A stretch of 64,000 nt of DNA. Origin: Mesobacillus sp. AQ2. Lineage in GTDB: Bacteria > Bacillota > Bacilli > Bacillales > Cytobacillaceae. Numbering within the stretch: the first letter of the stretch is position 1; each line of letters starts with the position of its first letter. A model generated the notes under the pieces. The model saw only the letters and a list, made by a program, of their open reading frames with translations. It searched no databases and was not told the origin of the DNA. The DNA lies in the NCBI RefSeq assembly GCF_030122805.1, contig NZ_CP126080.1, positions 2,857,001 through 2,921,000 on the forward strand, given 5' to 3'. The translations under genes were made by a program, and so were the position numbers. Below, piece by piece: positions 1 to 7,258 of this stretch.

Positions 1-204
1 ATATTTGATGCTTTCACCCAGCGGCCCATCTGGAACATCCTCCATGCTTGGCGGATTGAATTCAATGGTATTGCTTGCTGTCCCTTCTGACTGCTGAGGA
101 GCAGTTGCTGTTTCAGCAGGTCCGAGATCCTGACTGATTTTCCAGCCGACAAATAAAGATCCAAAGATTAAAAAACCAATAATAATTGCTAGACTGTTCT
201 TCAT
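1..204 (-). CDS. Membrane-anchored protein, probable c-type cytochrome (N-terminal fragment)
   Basis: The gene runs off the left edge, so only the first 68 codons are visible. It begins at ATG 204 with a good ribosome binding site (GGGAGGAATA). The product has one N-terminal hydrophobic helix (about residues 4-20), then a polar linker rich in T, A, Q and E, then a segment reading PPSMEDVPDGPLGE. From memory, that layout resembles Bacillus membrane-tethered c-type cytochromes of the thiosulfate-dehydrogenase-like group. No heme motif (CxxCH) lies inside the window, so the assignment is an inference. Confidence 0.45.
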   Translation of the reverse strand, partial: MKNSLAIIIGFLIFGSLFVGWKISQDLGPAETATAPQQSEGTASNTIEFNPPSMEDVPDGPLGESIKY

Positions 205-319
205 AATTATTCCTCCCTATGTAACATTTCCAAATCTGCATTTCATTTTCCCTATACCCATTCTAGTATAAAACGCTTCATTATTTATATATTAAATATG
301 TAAAAATAGTGAAAACTAT

Positions 320-348
320 AAAAATAGGAACTGGAATTCTCCAGCTCC
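320..348 (-). terminator. Intrinsic terminator of the ferritin-like gene
   Basis: On the minus strand an inverted repeat (GGAGCTGGA / TTCCAGTTCC) follows the stop codon of the ferritin-like gene at once and is followed by a T-rich run. Confidence 0.7.
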
Positions 349-776
349 TACTTCTCTTTCCCGTAAAAATAAAGGAACCATACAGCGTGGTTTTGCTCAT
401 CATATGCCGCACGTCTGAAAACCTCTTTTATGACCGGGTCGGCAGCTTCATCACCAATTTCATGATAAAAATCTACCGTCACTTGTTCATCATTAAAGGA
501 TGCTTCAAGTCCCTGGATGTAAGTCCTCGCGCACTCTTCAGTCATCTTAAGCTGAGGCTGCTTTCCCGTAAGAGCGGAATAAATTTGAGAAAACTGTTGC
601 AAATGTTTTTTTTCATCATTCAATATTTCATTGATTCGCTTTTTCTGTTCTTCATTCGGTGCCATTGCTGCTAGCTCAGCGTAACACTTCGTAGCAGTAT
701 ATTCTCCATTGATGGCTTTGGTTATGTCATTGATTAATTTTTGATTTTGCCTATAATGATCATAATAAGGATACAT
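348..776 (-). CDS. Ferritin-like / rubrerythrin-like four-helix protein
   Basis: The product has 142 residues, counted from ATG 776, which has a strong site (GGGGAGGATTGAG). An upstream in-frame extension to 860 has no ribosome binding site. The sequence is all-helical with ferritin-like metal ligands: GEYTATKCYAELA in helix 1, NDEKKHLQQF in helix 2, then NDEQVTVDFYHEI and YDEQNHAVWF with E-x2-H spacing. This fits a small di-iron ferritin-like protein of the type found in Bacillus, possibly used in peroxide or iron handling. It follows the methyltransferase gene on the same strand after a 61-bp gap, so they may be co-transcribed. The exact reaction is unknown. Confidence 0.75.
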   Translation of the reverse strand: MYPYYDHYRQNQKLINDITKAINGEYTATKCYAELAAMAPNEEQKKRINEILNDEKKHLQQFSQIYSALTGKQPQLKMTEECARTYIQGLEASFNDEQVTVDFYHEIGDEAADPVIKEVFRRAAYDEQNHAVWFLYFYGKEK

Positions 777-837
777 CTCAATCCTCCCCAAGTTATTTAT
801 AACAGTGTATGGAGAGGATCTGACTGATGTGCCTGTA

Positions 838-1431
838 TCATGCTTTTCCCTCGTATTCAACGAAGATACCCTTGAAGTATTTCTTTTCTCTTGTCATCTC
901 TATTCCGGATTCTCTCATGTAACGGCCGGTATCCCGATTCAAATGACAGCCGTCACACAGTCTCTTCCAAGCAGGCGTGAGGAAATCCTGCAGGGCGGCA
1001 AGGGATTTGGATTCCGTCCTTACATGTTCGAATAGGACAATCCTGCCTCCCTTTTTGCATACTCTTTTCATTTCTTTAAATACTTGGCGGGGTTCCTCGA
1101 CGGAACATAAAACTAGAGTAGCGACCACTGTATCGAACTCTCCATCACTAAATGGAAGCGACTCGGCCATCCCCTTATGGAATTCAACTTGCAAACCATT
1201 CTTTTCAGCTTGTTCTTGTGCCTGCTCAAGCATATACGGATTTGGTTCAATGGAAACAAGCCTATCCACTTTTCCTTTTGAATAATATGGATAATTAGCC
1301 CCTGTACCTGCACCAATCTCAAGTATTTTCCCCTCTAGACCAGAAATGATATTTTTCCTCACATGCGCAATCCATCTTTTTTCAAGCGGACTCATTAGCG
1401 TGTCATAAAAAGAAGCAAATAATTTTGCCAC
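838..1431 (-). CDS. Class I SAM-dependent methyltransferase (UbiE/phospholipid methyltransferase-like)
   Basis: The product has 197 residues if translation starts at GTG 1431, which has GAGGAGC seven bases upstream. An ATG at 1464 has no comparable site. The SAM-binding motif I (ILEIGAGTGANYPYY) lies near residues 35-50, followed by an acidic motif II (VSIEPNPYM) and motif IV (FDTVVATLVLCSVEEP). The C-terminal CDGCHLNRDTG segment is typical of the Bacillus group annotated as phosphatidylethanolamine or UbiE-type methyltransferases. The substrate cannot be told from sequence. Confidence 0.8.
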   Translation of the reverse strand: MAKLFASFYDTLMSPLEKRWIAHVRKNIISGLEGKILEIGAGTGANYPYYSKGKVDRLVSIEPNPYMLEQAQEQAEKNGLQVEFHKGMAESLPFSDGEFDTVVATLVLCSVEEPRQVFKEMKRVCKKGGRIVLFEHVRTESKSLAALQDFLTPAWKRLCDGCHLNRDTGRYMRESGIEMTREKKYFKGIFVEYEGKA

Positions 1432-1593
1432 AATAAAAGCTCCTCGCTGTTTTATTTCCCTCATTATATAAAAAATGGCCCCTGATAGCTAATGCCAGGC
1501 CAGGTATATCCTTTAAAGAAACAATTGATAACGCGAATACGATCTTGGACATGAAGAAAGACAGCCGTTATCAGGCTGCCTTAGTAAGTCTTA

Positions 1594-2727
1594 TCATGGT
1601 TTTAAAACTACTTTTATGCAATCATCTTTTCGGTCGTTAAATATATCATACCCTTTCGCTGCATCTTCGAGCGGGATTTTGTGGGTAATGATATCAGTTG
1701 GGTCGAATTCTCCATTCACAACCATATCAAAAAGCTTTGGCATGTAATGAATGACCGGAGCCTGTCCCATTTTCATCGTAATATTACGTTCGAAAAATCG
1801 GCCAAGCGGGAACATATTATATCTTAATCCATATACACCGGTAAGCTGGACTGTACCAAATTTGCGCACAGCTGTATGCGCAATTTCCAGCGCAGAAAGC
1901 GTTCCGCCCTGCAGCTTCAATTTTTGTTCAACTTTTTCCACCACTGATTTTTTCCCATCCATCCCTACACAATCGATGACGACATCCGCCCCGCCATTCG
2001 TAAGATCCTGCAGGAATTTCCCTGGATCATCCTCCTGAGTGAAATCAAAAATTTCTACATTGTTTGTTTTCCTGGCATGCATAAGCCTATAATCAAGATG
2101 GTCAACTGCAATAACTCGTTTTGCCCCTTTCATCCAGGCAAATTTCTGAGTCATTAGTCCAACAGGTCCGCTTCCCAGGACAATGACAGTATCCCCTTTT
2201 TTCACACCTGCATGTTCGACACTCCACCAGGCTGTTGGTATAACGTCCGATAAAAATAATAAAGATTCATCTTCAAGCTCACAAGATTCAGGTACAACGA
2301 AAGAAGTAAAATCAGCATACGGCACCTTCAAATATTCTGCCTGTCCGCCTGGATGATTACCGTATTGCTCGGTGTAACCAAAATAAGCACCGGTATCTTT
2401 GTACTCGTTTGTATTATCACATTGACTTTCCATTTGGTTTTGACAATAAAAACATTCACCGCATGAAACGTTAAATGGAATGACGACCCTGACTCCCTTT
2501 TTCAAGTTCTCGACACCTGGTCCTACTTCTTCAACGATCCCCATTGGCTCGTGGCCTATGATGTAGCCTGGCCGCAGCGGCATATTGCCCTGGTAGAGGT
2601 GAAGGTCGGACCCACAAATCGCTGTCGAAGTGATTTTCACGATCATGTCTTTTTCATGCTCAATTTTCGGCGCCTCTACATTTTTGACTTGGACATCTTT
2701 AGAACCCTGGTACGTAACTGCTTTCAA
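1594..2727 (-). CDS. Zinc-dependent medium-chain alcohol dehydrogenase (formaldehyde-dehydrogenase-like)
   Basis: The product has 377 residues from TTG 2727 (MKAVTYQGSKDVQ), which is preceded by GGGGTGG. An ATG 15 bases upstream overlaps that site and is less likely. Catalytic zinc ligands are visible (ICGSDLH and GHEP), as are the structural-zinc cysteines (CGECFYCQNQMESQC) and a Rossmann motif (VLGSGPVGLM). The extended middle section with AYFGY and HPGGQAEYLKVP is typical of the long Bacillus zinc-ADH group related to glutathione-independent formaldehyde dehydrogenase. It lies alone, between the methyltransferase gene and the divergent csgA pair. The substrate is unknown. Confidence 0.85.
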   Translation of the reverse strand: MKAVTYQGSKDVQVKNVEAPKIEHEKDMIVKITSTAICGSDLHLYQGNMPLRPGYIIGHEPMGIVEEVGPGVENLKKGVRVVIPFNVSCGECFYCQNQMESQCDNTNEYKDTGAYFGYTEQYGNHPGGQAEYLKVPYADFTSFVVPESCELEDESLLFLSDVIPTAWWSVEHAGVKKGDTVIVLGSGPVGLMTQKFAWMKGAKRVIAVDHLDYRLMHARKTNNVEIFDFTQEDDPGKFLQDLTNGGADVVIDCVGMDGKKSVVEKVEQKLKLQGGTLSALEIAHTAVRKFGTVQLTGVYGLRYNMFPLGRFFERNITMKMGQAPVIHYMPKLFDMVVNGEFDPTDIITHKIPLEDAAKGYDIFNDRKDDCIKVVLKP

Positions 2728-2874
2728 TATTCGCCACCCCATTCCTATTTAATACATTTAAAGATTTCCCTATCGTTATTCGTAAAAAACACGTTTGGAA
2801 GTTTTTCCAATAATTAGCTCAATACATAATTGATCTGGCAATAATGCAACTTATTGAATGGAGGTGTTTATGAA

Positions 2875-3075
2875 ATGGAACCGAAACAGCCTGGCAGTAA
2901 CAGTCTTCCTGACTTCAAGGAGATGACAGACAGGGTGCATGCAAATCCGGGAACAGGCCCGCAACTGGTCATAAAGACCAGCCTGGATCCCAGTGAAGTC
3001 ACAGAGGAAAATCCTTATGTCCAATCTGATCAACCAACTGATCCGGAAGAATTCAGAAATTACTTCAAGGAGTAG
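2875..3075 (+). CDS. Small hypothetical protein upstream of csgA
   Basis: The product has 66 residues from ATG 2875, eight bases after GGAGGTG. The in-frame ATG at 2854 would place the ribosome binding site inside the gene. It is hydrophilic, rich in P, D, E and N, with no membrane segment or known motif. Its stop is four bases before the csgA start, so the two are translationally linked. The arrangement recalls ybxH-csgA of B. subtilis, and a sporulation role is inferred only from that position. Confidence 0.7.
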   Translation: MEPKQPGSNSLPDFKEMTDRVHANPGTGPQLVIKTSLDPSEVTEENPYVQSDQPTDPEEFRNYFKE

Positions 3076-3078
3076 ATG

Positions 3079-3330
3079 ATGGAAAAAACACAGGCCTATC
3101 TTCGTGAAATTGTATCCAATTATACAGAGACATATCCACTCAGCAAGAAAATCTATCAAAGGTTAGAAAGCGAAAATTACGCTTCTGAAGGTGATTTTGT
3201 CAAAGTCCTGACAGCTGAGGAAATAGAATTTTTGAATAAGATCTTACCGGAAGCGATTGAGTATGCGAATAATGAACAGGATGAAAAACGCGCCTATCAG
3301 CTAAACGAAGTATATGAGCTTCTATATTGA
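3079..3330 (+). CDS. csgA: Sigma-G-dependent sporulation protein CsgA
   Basis: The product has 83 residues, beginning MEKTQAYLREIVSNY and ending LNEVYELLY, which matches the remembered length and ends of CsgA, a small forespore protein of B. subtilis made under sigma G. The second of two adjacent ATG codons is chosen because AAGGAG lies six bases before it. It has no cysteine and no membrane segment and is predicted to be mostly helical. It forms a two-gene unit with the upstream small ORF and ends in a bidirectional terminator shared with the convergent YihY-type gene. Its molecular function is unknown even in B. subtilis. Confidence 0.8.
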   Translation: MEKTQAYLREIVSNYTETYPLSKKIYQRLESENYASEGDFVKVLTAEEIEFLNKILPEAIEYANNEQDEKRAYQLNEVYELLY

Positions 3331-3359
3331 AAATCTGGAAATCTTCTCCCGAAAACGAA

Positions 3360-3390
3360 AAAACAGCAGGAATGAATCCTGCTGTTTTTA
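3360..3390. terminator. Bidirectional terminator between csgA and the YihY-type gene
   Basis: The hairpin AACAGCAGGA / TCCTGCTGTT has an A-run on the left and a T-run on the right, so it can end transcription from both convergent genes. Confidence 0.8.
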
Positions 3391-4251
3391 ACCGTTGGCT
3401 GAAGCTGTATGTTCCTCATCAATTGCTTCTTCGCCCGTCTTTTCCCGATGGTAAATTGCATTGATTTCACCGCCGAGCACAAGCGCCAACCCTGTCAGGA
3501 ACAACCATAGCATCAACACAATTACGCCGCCAAGACTTCCGTATGTGGCTGAGTAATTGCCGAAATTGCTGACATAAAATGAAAATCCCAGCGAAATCAA
3601 CTGCCAGACAATAGTGGCAAAAATTGCCCCAGGCAGGACGTGTTTGAAAGGATAATGCTTGTTTGGGGCGATTCGGTACAAACCAGTCAATACTGCCACC
3701 ATGACCACAATCCCGATGACCCACCTGATCACATTGAAGATAATATCATATGGTTCAGGAATTGGGATGATTGTTTGTATCGTTTCCAGGATGACATTGC
3801 CGAATACCGGGAGCAATAACGCAATGACAAAAGCCAGAATCAAACCAATCGTAAGAAAAATTGAGACAAGCCTCGCTTTGATGAAAGATCTTGTTTCCTT
3901 TACATCATAGGCAATATTCATTGCTTTCATAAAGGCGTTCATACCGTTTGAAGCTGACCAGATTGTCCCGATGATCCCGAAGGTCAAAAGTCCGCCATTT
4001 CGCTCACTTACAAGTTTCACCACATTATCTCTCAATAATTGCGCAGACTCTTCCGGCAATAACTGATTGACAACATTGATTGCCTTTTGTGGATCGATAT
4101 TCAAGTAAGGGACGATGGCAATCAACAAAATCATCATCGGAAACAATGCCAGCATATAATAATATGCTTGCTGGGCAGCAAGTCCAGTTGCACGGTCTTT
4201 TTTCAGCTCTCCCAGCAAACTTTTCCCATAGTGCTTAAATTTCTCTTTCAC
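3388..4251 (-). CDS. YihY/BrkB-family integral membrane protein (YfkH-like)
   Basis: The product has 287 residues from GTG 4251, which has GAGGTGC upstream. Six hydrophobic segments are visible, with the family hallmarks AAQQAYYYMLALFPMM near the N terminus and FGIIGTIWSASNGMNAFMKAMN in the middle. The family was once misnamed ribonuclease BN, and its function is not firmly established. A short acidic tail (EEAIDEEHTASANG) follows the last helix. It is convergent with csgA and shares its terminator. Confidence 0.85.
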   Translation of the reverse strand: MKEKFKHYGKSLLGELKKDRATGLAAQQAYYYMLALFPMMILLIAIVPYLNIDPQKAINVVNQLLPEESAQLLRDNVVKLVSERNGGLLTFGIIGTIWSASNGMNAFMKAMNIAYDVKETRSFIKARLVSIFLTIGLILAFVIALLLPVFGNVILETIQTIIPIPEPYDIIFNVIRWVIGIVVMVAVLTGLYRIAPNKHYPFKHVLPGAIFATIVWQLISLGFSFYVSNFGNYSATYGSLGGVIVLMLWLFLTGLALVLGGEINAIYHREKTGEEAIDEEHTASANG

Positions 4252-4337
4252 TAAACGCACCTCATTTCTCCATTGCAATATGCTTGTCTTTTCCCCGACT
4301 TCAGGAGTTTTAATCCTGATTAAAATATCGGTAAAAT

Positions 4338-4363
4338 AAAAAAGACCATCCCTGGTCTTTTTA
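4338..4363 (-). terminator. Intrinsic terminator of yteA-like gene
   Basis: The stem AAAAGACCA / TGGTCTTTTT directly follows the yteA stop on the minus strand. Confidence 0.75.
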
Positions 4364-4368
4364 AAAAT

Positions 4369-5124
4369 CTACTTATCATCTTCAACATATGGGTCATGTT
4401 CGAATGCAGGCAAGTCTCCAAAGGATGTCATAATCCCTTCCCTGTCCAGCTCCTCTTCATACTTTTCGTGCTGTTTATTTGGATAAATAGTTATTTCTTT
4501 ACCGGTAATATCGTTGCCGACAAAGTTTTCGAAATCCTCGACATATCCAATATTCTCTTCGGATTCAATATACGTGTCATTATAATGATCCTGTGGTTTC
4601 ACGAAATCCGAGGGACTTTCTGAAGTGCCCCAACTTGCTACTGCCTGCCAAGAATCCTCTGCATCAAATGCAACATTTTCATCTTTATTATCCAAATCGA
4701 ACTTACCGAATGGCGGCATCAATACCCCCTCTTCAATTGGGCGGTTATGTGATACGGTCCTGTCTGGAGTGTGTTCAATGCAAAACCTCGTTTCAGGCAC
4801 CGCTTTTAGACGGTCATATGGAATGTCCTTTCCACATACCTCACATTTTCCATAGCTTCCTCTCTCGATTGCCTGCAATGCAAGATCGATATTCTTGAGT
4901 TGATATTCAACATGCTCGTTAAGTGCAATATCTTTCTCGCGTTCATATAACTCTGTCCCCTCATCTCCCGGATGGTTATCGTAGCTTGAAAGCTCTCCAG
5001 TTGATTCGTGGGCATGGCCACTTCTTAAATCGAAATGATCGTTAGCATCCAGATTGGCTTCAAGATCATTTTTGTTTTTGAGTAGATCTGCCTGGAATTC
5101 CCTCAACTGCCCGTTTGTTAGCAT
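4369..5124 (-). CDS. yteA: YteA-family TraR/DksA-type zinc-finger protein
   Basis: The product has 251 residues. The N-terminal half is a helical hairpin ending in GSYGKCEVCGKDIPYDRLKAVPETRFC, a DksA/TraR-type C4-like finger in which the third cysteine pair is incomplete (CxxC plus one C and a following H). The C-terminal half is acidic and contains the YteA signature region with NYDTYIES-like and GNDITGKEITIYP segments. In B. subtilis, yteA belongs to the sporulation-associated genes. It may bind RNA polymerase like DksA, but that is untested. The start ATG is preceded by GAAAGGGGCAGCAAAT, also found in front of the gene at 37865-38182. Confidence 0.85.
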   Translation of the reverse strand: MLTNGQLREFQADLLKNKNDLEANLDANDHFDLRSGHAHESTGELSSYDNHPGDEGTELYEREKDIALNEHVEYQLKNIDLALQAIERGSYGKCEVCGKDIPYDRLKAVPETRFCIEHTPDRTVSHNRPIEEGVLMPPFGKFDLDNKDENVAFDAEDSWQAVASWGTSESPSDFVKPQDHYNDTYIESEENIGYVEDFENFVGNDITGKEITIYPNKQHEKYEEELDREGIMTSFGDLPAFEHDPYVEDDK

Positions 5125-5274
5125 ATTTGCTGCCCCTTTCCTAGTAACGGTTTTTATTAGCTTGCTGCATTTGGCTTTATTTCATTAACGGTAATAAGTG
5201 TTATCTCCCGCAAGTACCAATTTTATGGCCTAACTCATAGTATGTAGGAAAACTTATTATTTGGAGTGATGCCT

Positions 5275-6054
5275 ATGCCTTTATTTGTCAATGGATTTGT
5301 CTCCCCACAGGTTTTCAGCAAAAATAAGGAGGTTGAAAATCCAGAAAATCAGGAAAAGTTTCGCTTAAATTACCTGCATGAGTTGTTGAATGAACAGCGA
5401 AAGTTAAACCATGAGTTGTCTGGAAGTGTCATGAAATTTGACAACTCCCTTGAACAGAACAGACAGGAACAAATTAAACACTTTAATGCACTGGTTTCCT
5501 CACTGGCAAAGCAGGAAAACCTATCTGAGAAAGTTATCGAGAATATATACGAACAAAAGGAATCGGCTTCTGACCTGGACGATAAATTGATTAAACTTGA
5601 AGAAATGCATGAACAGTTTTCAAAAACACTTTTAAACAAGGAACTGACAAGTCAGGCCATATTGGACCAGCTTGCCTGCCAGCAATCAATGATTATCGAT
5701 TTAAACAGAAAACTGCTCGAGTATGAGGATGTCACCAAAGCTCTTGTCATTCAAGCACAAAAGCAGGAAGAACTGCAGGATATGATTGCAAAACACATTG
5801 ATTTGCAAGGGATTTTCCACGAAACGGTCATGGAACAACTTGGCAAACAGGATGCTGTGGGCGAAGGAATTTCAGATCAATTAGGTGAAATAAAATCTTC
5901 ATTGTCAACCAAAGCTAATGAAATTATTGAAAAGCTTGAAAACCAGTATTCAAAGTTCACACATTTTCTTTTAAGCCTTATTGTGCCAAATATCACCCAA
6001 AAGAAAATAATCAGAGGTAAAATGTTTAAAAAAGAAAATAATCAGGAAAAATAA
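5275..6054 (+). CDS. Hypothetical coiled-coil protein
   Basis: The product has 259 residues from ATG 5275, nine bases after TTGGAG. Almost the whole protein (about residues 25-235) is heptad-like and rich in Q, E, K and L, with many repeats of the type QxxxLxxLxxQ, so a long parallel coiled coil is likely. The N-terminal 15 residues (MPLFVNGFVSP) are hydrophobic, and the C-terminal 25 are basic (KKKIIRGKMFKKENN). No catalytic motif is visible. I do not recognise the family; similar Bacillus proteins are annotated only as hypothetical. Confidence 0.75.
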   Translation: MPLFVNGFVSPQVFSKNKEVENPENQEKFRLNYLHELLNEQRKLNHELSGSVMKFDNSLEQNRQEQIKHFNALVSSLAKQENLSEKVIENIYEQKESASDLDDKLIKLEEMHEQFSKTLLNKELTSQAILDQLACQQSMIIDLNRKLLEYEDVTKALVIQAQKQEELQDMIAKHIDLQGIFHETVMEQLGKQDAVGEGISDQLGEIKSSLSTKANEIIEKLENQYSKFTHFLLSLIVPNITQKKIIRGKMFKKENNQEK

Positions 6055-6082
6055 AAAAAGAGCATTGGCAATGCCAATGCTC
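6052..6082 (-). terminator. Terminator downstream of the LysM/3D gene
   Basis: The perfect stem GAGCATTGGCA / TGCCAATGCTC is followed on the minus strand by a seven-T run. It may also weakly end the convergent coiled-coil gene. Confidence 0.75.
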
Positions 6083-6096
6083 ATCTGTACTATATA

Positions 6097-6861
6097 TTAA
6101 TCAAGAATTGTCACATTTACTTGTTTTCTGCCCCACTCAAGCGCTCCCTCTTGTGTAGGGATAAATACATCAATCCGGTTTCCCTTGATCGCACCGCCGG
6201 TATCTTCGGCTGTGGCATATCCATAGCCTTCAACATAAACTTTAGAGCCCAGCGGGATGACAGAAGGATCAACAGCAATCACTTTTGCATCAGGATTTGT
6301 CTTCAGGTTGACTCCTGTCTTAGTAATCCCTGAACATCCAGTGCAATTTGCTGTATAAGCTGTCGATTCAACAGTTATTTGTTTCGTTGCAGCTGCAGGC
6401 TTGGCTGCAGTTGTTGTTTTTTCTGCTGGTGCAGATACAGGTGTAGCCACCGGTGTAGCTGCCTCCTTTTTGGCAGAAGTTTTTTCTGCTTTCATTCCAG
6501 CAGGCATATCCGTATAAACTGCCAGCTTCATTCCTGGATGGATCAAGTCAGAAGATAATTTATTCCAATTTTTCAGTTCATCTACGGTAACTCCATATGC
6601 TTTGGAAATTTTCCAAAGTGTATCCCCTTTTCTCACCTGTGCATATTTAATAGGAGATACTTCTAATAAATCATTTGGGTGGATTACATCATTTGAAAGC
6701 TTATTCCATTTTTTTAATGAATCTACTGACACGCCGTATTCTTTAGAAAGACCCCAAAGTGTATCCCCCTTATGTACGACGATTTCCTCTGCCTGTGCTT
6801 GTGTGCCGGCAGCTCCAGAAATTGCCGCTGCTGCAACCAAAGATAATAATGACTTTTTCAT
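6097..6861 (-). CDS. yocH: LysM and 3D-domain cell-wall protein (YocH-like muralytic protein)
   Basis: The product has 254 residues from ATG 6861, preceded by GGGAGG. It has a signal peptide (KKSLLSLVAAAAISGAAGTQAQA), two LysM repeats each starting VxKGDTLWxxSKxYGV (about residues 28-70 and 75-118), an Ala/Thr/Pro/Lys linker, and a C-terminal 3D domain. The 3D domain carries the aspartates of ..VDPSVIPLGSKVYV and ATAEDTGGAIKGNRIDVF. This is the architecture of B. subtilis YocH, a secreted peptidoglycan-binding protein with lytic-transglycosylase-like 3D fold. In B. subtilis it is controlled by WalRK; I found no clear WalR box upstream. Confidence 0.85.
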   Translation of the reverse strand: MKKSLLSLVAAAAISGAAGTQAQAEEIVVHKGDTLWGLSKEYGVSVDSLKKWNKLSNDVIHPNDLLEVSPIKYAQVRKGDTLWKISKAYGVTVDELKNWNKLSSDLIHPGMKLAVYTDMPAGMKAEKTSAKKEAATPVATPVSAPAEKTTTAAKPAAATKQITVESTAYTANCTGCSGITKTGVNLKTNPDAKVIAVDPSVIPLGSKVYVEGYGYATAEDTGGAIKGNRIDVFIPTQEGALEWGRKQVNVTILD

Positions 6862-7217
6862 TTGTTTGCCTCCCATCGGCTAATTTTTATCACGTGAATT
6901 ATCGTAACATAGAATTTCCGGAGAAAAAGAACAAGCACATTTAAATTGAATTACGAGAATAACAGAATTATAACGAGAACATGTCATATTATCTGAATAT
7001 TCAAATAATATGATTCCTTTTTATCAAGGTTTTCTAGTTATTTTGTAAATTATTCTATCTTTTTCCTATATAACCATTTTTTCCCTTGAAGTTTGTTTTT
7101 ATTTTTTGAGCAGATAACCGCTGTTCATGACATTAAACTTTTAAAAAAAAAGAATGATACTTAAGTATTTAAGCTAAAAATCTGACCATTGGCGATAAAA
7201 CAATTAACCTTTCTATT
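6862..7217. other. Non-coding gap between yocH and fdhA
   Basis: This A+T-rich stretch holds the minus-strand promoter region of yocH and the 3' untranslated end of fdhA. I see no open reading frame with a ribosome binding site and no convincing regulatory repeat. Confidence 0.6.
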
Positions 7218-7258
7218 AAAAAAAGCAAAAATCCCATAGAAATGGGATTTTTGCTCTT
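7218..7258 (-). terminator. Intrinsic terminator of fdhA
   Basis: A long hairpin (AGCAAAAATCCCAT / ATGGGATTTTTGCT) starts next to the fdhA stop codon, and the minus strand continues into a T-run. Confidence 0.85.
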